Source: Meghimatium bilineatum | Taxonomy: Eukaryota; Mollusca; Gastropoda; Stylommatophora; Philomycidae | NCBI GenBank assembly: GCA_034231615.1 | Contig: CM067312.1 | Location: forward strand, 4,629,001-4,693,000 | Direction: 5' to 3' | Length of the DNA stretch: 64,000 bases | Part shown: positions 12,746 to 22,600 of the stretch, in pieces | Layout of the letters: every line of letters begins with the position of its first letter | How positions within the stretch are numbered: position 1 is the first letter of the stretch | Notes under the pieces: model-generated | Database searches by the model: none | What the model saw: the letters and a program-made list of their open reading frames with translations, nothing else | What the model was told of the DNA's origin: nothing | Position numbers and translations under genes: made by a program

Positions 12746-14130
12746 TCCGGAATAGGATATGTTCATAGGCCTATCTTTTTATTGGTCAAGTACGGAAAAC
12801 CTGTTTATTTGCGTTGCAAGGCGCTTCGGTGCCGGTAGAACGGACTTGGTATGTTTAGTTTAGTGATGGTTTCGCCCCATTTGGTCGAGGCTCGCCGCTT
12901 TCAACAACGGACCTGGTTTAATTCCCTTCAGCCGTAAGAATTATTTTCTTTTATCCTCGTATTTCCTACTTGAATGTACGTCCTGAACAGGATACGCTAC
13001 CAATTATTTAAAAAGCTTGAACAAACGAAATCCGTCAGACTTCTTACATGCGTGTAACTTAGAAAACAAACATTCAACCTAGCACTAGTTAACTTTGAGT
13101 TTTCAAATAAAATAAAGCAAACATTACAGGGCAGGGGACGGGTCAACTTGAACAGGACAAAATGAAGGACTTTGACCTAAAAGAAAACAACGTTTCCGTA
13201 TTTGGCGCTGAGAGGAATTTCGACAACAATTTTTAGCGGGGTCCAGATTTGGCACGTTCATCGTATGCTCTCAAAGTCTTGACCCGGTCACAATGTCACG
13301 CTTAACAATGTCTTCCCTTTATCAATGTTCTGAGTAACATCCCAGTTGTTTACCATTTGAAAAATGGTTACAATCAACGTTACTGTATCTGAGCGCACTA
13401 ACCACTGCTCATTTCCTTTTAGTTGTCTGAAGTGCGTACTTCAGAGCAATTACACAGTAGCCTCTGCGATAATTGAACGTTTATTTTTAATCGAACTAGT
13501 TGAAGGTAGAGTAATATGAGTTAGGCCTATGAACTAGCGTCATACCACACGGCTTTCCATAAGTACCCATCTATCTAGTCAGGGGTTGACCAGAAACCGT
13601 CTGACTAGCGTCACTCACCGCACTTGCTCAGTAGTGATGATTCCTCGATTTTCCCAGAGCTTAAACCATGGTACCATACTTCCTATTGACTGGGTGAACT
13701 ACGACAGTAATTTTTATTTCAATCCACGAATAACGAGTGAATTTTGGAAACATGAGTATGTTGGTCAGCGGGCCAATGAATTAACATGACAATACCGCAG
13801 CTCCCACAACTAGTGCACCCAATAGAAGTTAAGCCATTAGTCCTGTCTACAAGAGTTGGGAAGGGGGTTGATACCGTACCACAATGAATTGTTTACAAGT
13901 GCACTTTTTCGTAGATCTCTTGGGCGTGACTGTCGACGGTAACTGGGGATGATCATTTTACAGTTAGGGGTTTACTATGAGTGGTTATCGGGATAGTCAG
14001 TCTTCTGCTCTGTTGAGAAGGGTGAAATACATATTGGAAAGTTCGAAAAAGATGAAGTCAATCCTCTACACCTCTTGCTCCATTTACCAAAATAAAATAA
14101 ATCATAATCAGTCGTAAAATAAACGAACAG
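12746..14130. other. No gene seen; more GC-rich unique stretch
   Basis: 12805-12930 resembles a tRNA-derived repeat head (ggcgcttcggtgccg, tagaacggac, ggtttaattccc) distantly like the element at 18880 and 19265. The rest shows no family match or supported frame. Confidence 0.4.
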
Positions 14131-14139
14131 ACAACACGA

Positions 14140-14560
14140 AGTCATACGTTTCACATTTCACACGAAGTCATACGTTTCACATTTCACACGAAGTCATACG
14201 TTTCACATTTCACAAAAACAGTCAACACGAAGTCATACGTTTCACATTTCACAAAAACAGACAACACGAAGTCATACGTTTCACATTTCACAAAAACAGA
14301 CAACACGGAGTCATACGTTTCACATTTCACAAAAACAGACAACACGGAGTCATACGTTTCACAAAAACAGACAACACGAAGTCATACATTTCACAAAAAC
14401 AGACAACGCGAAGTCATACGTTTCACATTTCACAAAAACAGACAACACGAAGTCATACGTTTCACATTTCACAAAAACAGACAGCACGAAGTCATACGTT
14501 TCACATTTCACAAAAACAGACAACACGAAGTCATACGTTTCACATTTCAAAAGAACAGAT
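14140..14560. repeat. Minisatellite, 38-bp unit with shorter variants, about 13 copies
   Basis: The unit contains cacgaagtcatacgtttcac. The first copies and one internal copy lack the aaaacagacaa segment. Confidence 0.92.
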
Positions 14561-14764
14561 AGAATCTACGTTTCTACTAAAATATATTTCTAACAAAAAT
14601 AATTTTACAAGACAAAGAAAGAACACACAATATAATTAATATTACACATGAAATAGGCTAGACATATATTCATATTACACATGGTGTAGACTAGACATTT
14701 ACTAATAGGATTACACGTGGTGTAGACTAGACTTCTCCTAGCAAAATATACGTCCCTGCACAGC

Positions 14765-15030
14765 TGTCACTTCGTGAAACTAGGTACACTCCGTTGGTAC
14801 GGGCACGTGAAATTAGGTACACCCGTTGGTACGGGCACATGAAACTAGGTACACCCCACTGGTACGGGCACTTGAAACTAGATAAACCCGATGGTATTGG
14901 CACGTGAAACTAGGTACACCCCGCTTGTACGGGCACGTGAAACTAGATAAACCCGATGGTACGGGCACGTGGAACTAGATAAACTCGCTGGTACGGGCAC
15001 GTGGAACTAGATAAACTCGCTGGTACGGGC
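14765..15030. repeat. Minisatellite, about 33-bp unit, 8 copies
   Basis: The unit contains ggtacgggcacgtgaaacta. Copies alternate between ggtacaccc and gataaaccc forms. Confidence 0.88.
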
Positions 15031-15084
15031 ATGTGATGAGACATGTATTAACCCACAATATATTTCTATACACTAATATAGTCA

Positions 15085-15230
15085 CCGGGTGTGTTGGGCC
15101 ATTGGCGTAAATAACTGTGACCCGACGCATTTCCATTCTCTGGTCCATATCCTGCTGGAAATCAAATATAATCATTGTCCTGCTACAGGAGAGATCCAGC
15201 GGGAGTTTGAGAATGAACGCTGAACAAGAA
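15085..15230 (-). repeat. Dispersed SINE-like repeat, family A
   Basis: Reverse complement of the family A consensus: the catattcattcct-like end, atcattgtcctgctac, gggagtttgagaatgaac. Confidence 0.78.
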
Positions 15231-15474
15231 AAAAGATACACTAATTAAATTGTTTGAACCTGATACAATTTATACAAATTAGAATAAAATCATGTACGGG
15301 TTGTTGTTTTTGTGTACATCTACGGATTAATTTTTAGGGGGGGGGGAGGATTTTGACATTAGGAGGGGACAGGAATCCTTAATTCATGACAAGAAAGGGG
15401 AGAGAGGTAAAATTGTTTACTTAATTTATGGACAGACGGTAAAAGTAGCAGTCAACATCATAATTTTTTTCTCA

Positions 15475-15690
15475 TATGTGCATGTGTATTTTTTCATATG
15501 TAAGGTATATGGGTGCATGTGTATTTTTTCATATGTAAGGTATATGGGTGCATGTGTATTTTTTCATGTGTAAGGTATATGGGTGCAGGTGTATTTTTTC
15601 ATATGTAAGGTATATGGGTGCATGTGTATTTTTTCATGTGTAAAATTTACGGATGCATGTGTATGTTTTCATGTGAAGTATATGGGTGCA
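15475..15690. repeat. Minisatellite, about 36-bp unit, 6 copies
   Basis: The unit contains gtaaggtatatgggtgcatg and gtgtattttttcat. Confidence 0.9.
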
Positions 15691-15854
15691 TGTATATATG
15701 TATGACCATGTGTGTGTAAGAAACCACTGCTTAATAGTAAAGTACTAAATATGTATATAAACATTGAAGTCGTTTTTAAAAAAAAATTTACATTTATTGA
15801 ATTTAAAAATAAAAAATTAAATAAAAATTTAAAAAAAATAAAAATAAAAAAAGC

Positions 15855-16205
15855 AATTCCTACACAGAGTCTACAAGACCATCCAAACCTTTGGATGCCA
15901 ACAAAAGACGCACAATCATCTATTTCTAGGAGGAGAACCAAGACCAACGAGCCTAACACCAAAGGCACCAAGTAAAACAAACAAGTCCTTCTTAGGACTA
16001 CATCCCAATCCCCCAATATTCTTTTTGTCCTTATAAGGACACACAGACCAGACCCCAGGTCAAATCACTAGTCCCTAACGGGACAACCCAGGCCATTGGG
16101 CCACAATATACGCCCCAATATAACTAAAGGAAAACCATTCCACGCTTGAAAGGGCGTGTCTGACTCTAGACAGACAAATCCACCAACTAACTAACTAACT
16201 AAATG
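15855..16205 (+). mobile_element. Possible LINE or SINE 3' end with a CTAA tail
   Basis: An A-rich stretch is followed by unique sequence with two short palindromes (tccttcttagga, gtccttataaggac) and ends in ctaactaactaactaa. A short 3' microsatellite tail of this kind is typical of CR1/L2-type retrotransposons. Identity uncertain. Confidence 0.35.
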
Positions 16206-16329
16206 CAGTCAACATCAGAACTCCAACAGCGCCGTATATTTTTGTTACTAAAAGACGATAATCGTCACGTGATTCTCTGTTTACAGTTACAAGTACATAC
16301 ATGTGTATGCTTTAAGTTGTGAAGATGGC

Positions 16330-16475
16330 ACCCATCAGTTTCTAGTGTAAGATGCATTGCTTTAGCGTACATACATGGTACCCATCAGGTTTTAGTTTGA
16401 GATGCATTGCTTTAGCATACACACATGTCACCCCACAGGTTTAGTTTGAGACTCATTGCTTTAACATACATACAT
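16330..16475. repeat. Imperfect tandem repeat, about 56-bp unit, 3 copies
   Basis: The unit contains gagatgcattgctttagc, about 50-200 bp upstream of the TATA box of the secreted-protein gene. Confidence 0.7.
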
Positions 16476-16523
16476 AGGCATACATGGAAACTGTAATGAT
16501 GGCTTTACATTCCAAACAGAAAG

Positions 16524-16552
16524 TATATAACTGAGCGCGCCTTGGTCACTTC
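16524..16552 (+). promoter_or_regulatory. TATA box and possible initiator of the secreted-protein gene
   Basis: TATATAA at 16524-16530 is followed about 22 bp later by tcacttcc, an initiator-like site. The start codon is about 70 bp further on, which fits a short 5' UTR. Confidence 0.6.
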
Positions 16553-16618
16553 CTTCTACAAAAAAGTGTCATTTATAGTTTCACGTTTGAAAGGTAGTTT
16601 GTTGGGAGCTTGTTAATC

Positions 16619-16643
16619 ATGAAAATATACTGTCTTGCAATAG
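16619..16643 (+). CDS. Secreted protein exon 1 (first half of signal peptide)
   Basis: ATG and eight codons, MKIYCLAI, then G|gtaagt, phase 1. It completes a signal peptide only when joined to exon 2. Confidence 0.8.
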
Positions 16644-19600
16644 GTAAGTTGGTTCACATATAGAGCCTACTCTTATTCATGTATTTGAAGCAGAAATAGA
16701 CATTTCCATCTGATGTCAATCAAGTGACATGTCGAGTAGTGTAGGCGATCATGTTTCTCCACAACACTCTGTCTCTTGTCTTGTTAATAAGTTAAGTTGA
16801 TAACTTCTTTTTGTGCCACTGTGATAACCCATTCAGAAATTTATCTCTTTGTCTTCCTCTGTCTCTTCCCCTCTTGACCTTTCCGGTGGTTACTAAATGT
16901 TCAAGGTTACTTTTCTCAGAACATATCTTCGTTATCCTTTGGAACCATTGGAACACAAGATGTGCGTGATAGTAACGATTTGTTCACAGTTTATCAGCCT
17001 ATCCTGAGACAAGATTTGTGTGATAGTAACGATTTGTTCACAGTTCATCAGCCTATCCTGAGACAAGATTTGTGTGATAGTAACGATTTTTTCACAGTTA
17101 ATCAGCCTATCCTGAGACAAGATGTGTGTGATAGTAACGATTATTTACAGGCTGTCAACCTATCTCTCAGTTTTTTCTTAGTCATCTACTACGACATGCC
17201 TGGAAAACTGGTCTTTTCCGTTACATCCTGAACAAGAAGTTCAGACATTGGTTGACATACTGATGACCTCCAACCTCGTACAGGAAATAATTCGTTTTAT
17301 ATCACGATGTACCATACACAGACTTTTGCCACATAATTAGCTATACAATTCCAGCCATATTTCTCACTTGAATTTCAAATTTCAATTTGCGCATGCGGTT
17401 GCGTCTGTGGGTCTCACCAATGGCTCACTAGATTAACCAACCACGCAACAGAAAACCTTAGTAGATGACATGCCTTTATATTGAGGTTATCTTCTTATAG
17501 AAGCTTCATGGCACGTTATCTATACAATCCCGTAGTCGTAACCTTCGTTAACAGTTACCATGTTCTTCCGACAGGCCTACGTTGTGCTTGAACTAGTTAC
17601 GGGAACGGCGTGGGTGAGCGGAACAACAAAGAAACCTGTCGCAAGGGTCAGAGTTGTGCCCTGATGCCGACGTCTGTTTCGGCGGCATTAGACTCGAAAA
17701 ACCATCGAATCGAATGGCTGCTTGAACAGAGGGCGGATCACTTATGGGAATGCCCCATGTGCTGTGAGGCCAGTTTCTAATCAAGAATAAAAAATGTACA
17801 AAATCACGTTTGTTTGTTTGATGCTAGCGATCGTTCTCAAACTCCCGTTGAATCTCTCTTATAGCAGCACAATGGTTCTACTAGATATATATATATACAC
17901 TGGTTCTCCAGTGTGCAGTCAAGAGAATGGAGATGCACTGTGTCGTCATTTTATTTGCGCCAATGGCTGGACACATAAAATTTCAGCAGAATTATATGTT
18001 AATACACTATAATTCTGAATGTACTGTAACTATCTGCTATTAGTTTACTAGTTTTGAGATTATATACCAAGTGACATATTCTTTCCAGAACGTTGTCATC
18101 GTGGATACTCTGAACGCTTTCTTGTTCCGGCATTAGTCGGAGACATGTTCATAAACTCTTCGATGCTTCTAGTCTATCGTCTTCTTGGTCTTCTAGTCTA
18201 TCGTCTTCTTGGTCTTCTAGTCTATCGTCTTCTTGGTCTTCTAGTCTATCGTCTTCTTGGTCTTCTAGTCTATCGTCTTCTTGGTCTTCCTCTTCTTCTC
18301 TCGTTTGACACTAAATTTTGAGATTAATTTATACAATTGCGGCTGAGAAAAGCCGCAAGAGAGGCCAAACTAGACAATATGAGAAATGACGGAATTAGGA
18401 GAAGAATCGGTTTAAGACCACGCACAGAATACATTGAAAGGCATCAAATAAAATGGTTTGGATACCTTATGAGAATGAACCATAACCAACTACCGACAAA
18501 AGCATATAAAACAAGAAGATCCGGATGCAAGACTAAAGGAAGACCTAGAAAAAGATGGATAGATAACATCAAAACAATCCTAAGCATATACGGATTCAAC
18601 GTAACCATGACGACACATCTAGCCATGGATACACAACTAAAGCTCCCAGTGACAACACCTAAGCTTAACGGCAAGTGTGGATATTCTGACCATCATCCAC
18701 CTGGGGATAGACAATAGTATACAATTTTCGAATATCTACATTCTGCTAACCCAGGGCCGTGAATACATCTTTCTGACTTCCTAAAAGGAAGGGGGGGGGA
18801 GGGGGGGTCCCAAGCCTTATCTAGAGTTAAGTTAATCAACAGTTGATGACGTTTATTTACAATTGCATTAAAAATCTATGAGAACCGAATCAGTCCGTTC
18901 TACGGCACCAAATCGCCTAGCAACAATTGCACACGCGTTTTTCAGTACTTGACTAACCGCATCTCCAGAAAAAGATGCGATTTCATCAAGCCATTCAAAT
19001 CGTGCACACAAAGTCACCCGAACGGACCAATCGAGACAAGGACTATTACAACAACAACAAACATCCCGTACAGGTATTGAAATATCCTCAGCAACAACAA
19101 ACACATAACATAATATCCGTATTAGTTATACAAGGGCCGATGGTCTTCTTGTAAACATGGATAACATATATAGACAATACAATTTTTGCTTCAAATAATT
19201 GTCCATACAAGTAAATTTAAGTAGGAAGCCAGAGGATAATATTTTAAAAATTCCTGAGACCAACGGGAACCGAACCAGTCCGTTCTACGGCACCAAATCG
19301 CCTAGCAACAATTGCACACGCGTTTTTCAGTACTTGACTTTTTCTACATCTTTTTCTGGAGATGCGGTTAGTCAAGTACTGAAAAACGCGTGTGCAATTG
19401 TTGCTAGGCGATTTGGTGCCGTAGAACGGACTGGTTCGGTTCCCGTTGGTCTCAGGAATTTTTAAAATATTATCCTCTGGCTTCCTACTTAAATTTACTT
19501 GTATTAAAAATCTATACAGTTTTGACAGCATGTGCTGTGACTGCACACAACCCTTTCAATGGTGCATACATTTGGACGGACATTTTGACTTGTGTCAATG

Positions 19601-22600
19601 ATCTTGCCAACATTACATCACATCTTAAACAGAATTCTAGCAGTGGAAACATTAAACAGTCATTTTTGGACAAGGAACAAAGTAATGGAGACTTTTCTAT
19701 GATGAAATTGCTTTCAATTATATGTGGGTGAGTTGTACAGTGTAATTGTTAGTATATGTGGGTGAGTTATAAATTGTACTTGCTAGTATATGTGGGTGAG
19801 TTGTACTGTGTAATTGTTAGTATATGTGGGTGAGTTGTACAGTGTACTTGTTAGTATATGTGGGTAAGCTGTACAGTGTAATTGTTAGTATATGTGGGTA
19901 AGCTGTATAGTGTATGTACAGATATGTCCGGGAGAAGTTGGGGATCAAAGGGAAAATAAAAGGACAAAGCTGTAATATATTTGTTGGGAAAAATCTCTTT
20001 ATCATCTCTGGGGATTATTTGATAGGAGATAAATGTCTGGGGATTATTTGATAGGAGATAAATGTCTGGGGATTATTTGATAGGAGATAAATGTCTGGGG
20101 ATTATTTGATAGGAGATAAATGTCTGGGGATTATTTGATAGGAGATAAATGTCTGGGGATTATTTGATTGAGGATAAATGTTGATGATAGTGATGATACA
20201 GGTTTTGATGATACTGATGTTGCTGACTGACTAGTGATGTTATACTTACAGGGACAAGAATGGTTTTGTTGAATGCCTAGATTCAAGCCTGAAGAAAAAT
20301 AATGACTCAATGACGCAGATCATCGGCTCTTTCTTCGATCCAACGTTAGTGACACAGGCTTATGAGGGACTCTGTGCCAACATTTCCAGTAAGCTCTCAT
20401 ATACTACACATACACTTGAATTGAACATTGATTCATTTCTGGATTATTTGTATGTGTCTGAATATACAGTGGAATCCCTCTATAGCAAATTCTTTTATGA
20501 CAAATTTTCCTGTTTAACAACACTTTTCAAAATCCTCAATTATATTAATTTTTTTATTGTTTATTCTGTATATAGCGAATATCTGTTATTAAATATACAT
20601 TTCATTGGTCCGGACCAAGTTGTTATAAAGGGATTTGACTATATGGCTGCGTCTAGCTTGTCTTTACTTTAAAAAAAAATGGCAGTCTTAACTATCCGGT
20701 TGTGCAAGCAGTTAGAACAGTGCTTTTTTTTATTCTACGGACATGGTTCCAGACGAATAAGGTCAGGATTTATTTCCTTTATAACATGAAATAAAATAGT
20801 CAAATTTTATATATGCAAAAAATCTCATGCAGAATGTTTCACCAGTGACCCATCAGATCAACTAGCATGCAACAGTAAACATGTCTGCTGTATCACATTT
20901 CTGTTGCATGTAATCCCACCATTTGATTTTGGGCTCCAATATGTGTTTGTTCGTTGCTTGACCTTTCGGTCGAAACGTCAATCCTGTTTATTGTTCAATG
21001 TAAAACTGTTAATTTAACCTTTTATATATTTTTGTTTTCAATATTTACTTACCGTAAGGTACACAGTTTAACTGCAAGTCTCATGTTCGCTCAATCTTTA
21101 GCACAACTTTTACGAGTTTCTTTCAAGTTTAGAAGTAAGTTCTTGAAGTTATAACCCATACATCTCTCCTTGACGTTATAACCCACACATCTCTCCTTGA
21201 AGTTATAACCCACACATTTCTCCTTGAAGTTATAACCCACACATTTCTCCTTGAAGTTATACCCACACATCTCTCCTTGACGTTATACCCACACATCTCT
21301 CCTTGAAGTTATACCCAAACATCTCTCCTTGAAGTTATACCCACACATCTCTCCTTGAAGTTATACCCACACATCTCTCCTTGAAGTTATAACCCACACA
21401 TTTCTCCTTGAAGTTATACCCGCACATCTCTCCTTGACGTTATACCCACACATCTCTCCTTGATGTTATACCCACACATCTCTCCTTGAAGTTATAACCC
21501 ACACATCTCTCCTTGACGTTATACCCACACATCTCTCCTTGAAGTTATAACCCACACATCTCTCCTTGACGTTATACCCACACATCTCTCCTTGAAGTTA
21601 TAACCCACACATCTCTCCTTGATGTTATACCCACACATCTCTCCTCGAAGTTATAACCCACACATCTCTCCTTGAAGTTATAACCCACACATCTCTCCTT
21701 GAAGTTATAACCCATACATCTCTCCTTGAAGTTATAACCCACACATCTCTCCTTGAAGTTATAACCCACACATCTCTCCTTGATGTTATACCCACACATC
21801 TCTCCTTGAAGTTATAACCCACACATCTCTCCTTGACGTTATACCCACACATCTCTCCTTGAAGTTATAACCCACACATCTCTCCTTGAAGTTATAACCC
21901 ACACATCTCTCCTTGAAGTTATAACCCACACATCTCTCCTTGAAGTTATAACCCACACATCTCTCCTTGAAGTTATAACCCATACATCTCTGGTATATAT
22001 TTTTCATTTTGCCAGTAATAGAGAAGAATGGAGTTGATGCATTGAATTGTTTGTCAACCATGAAAATGTCATCATGTCAGAATGAAATGGCAGACTACTT
22101 CTTTTATATGGGTGTGGTAAAGAAGTTTGCTCCGCCTTCAGAACAACTGACCCGCAACACCATGGAAACCCTTCTATGCAGGTAAGCAATATGGTAATTT
22201 AGTTGTGTTTCAACCCATCAATCTTCTGCCATTACAAGTCCATTACTGTTTAAGGTCCACAGTGGTAGGTTTGTTACAAGTGTGGCTGTGTGTTATTTGG
22301 ATTCAAAATAAAAGTAGTGAATAAGTCAGCCTTTATCAGGTCTGGTAACCTGTCATACAAATTGTAAGAGGAGATCAAGTATTGCCGTATTAGATTAGAG
22401 ACTTTTGTGATTGGAGTTGGCTGTCCCATCCCGTCCCATGATAGACATCATGTGTGGAAACTCATTCACTTTCACACAACTTGTCTCAGGAAAGTTATGA
22501 ACATCAGATGGCACTGTACTTGACAGAGCTGGTATCCCCAGCATTGATATTATCCTCATGCAGACACAGATTCATTGGGCAGGTCATTTGGTGCGTATGC

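Noticed and set aside
13586..13789. 67-codon frame in a less AT-rich stretch
   Set aside because: No family resemblance, no splice partners found, ordinary length for chance.
15669..16016. 115-codon hydrophobic - strand frame
   Set aside because: Covers an A/T-rich run and a transposon-like 3' end; composition artefact with no family resemblance.
17593..17784. 63-codon - strand frame in a GC-richer patch
   Set aside because: Inside intron 1 and near repeat relics; no recognisable domain on either strand.
19244..19546. Same predicted peptide on both strands (about 88-100 codons)
   Set aside because: Direct consequence of the perfect palindrome; not a gene.
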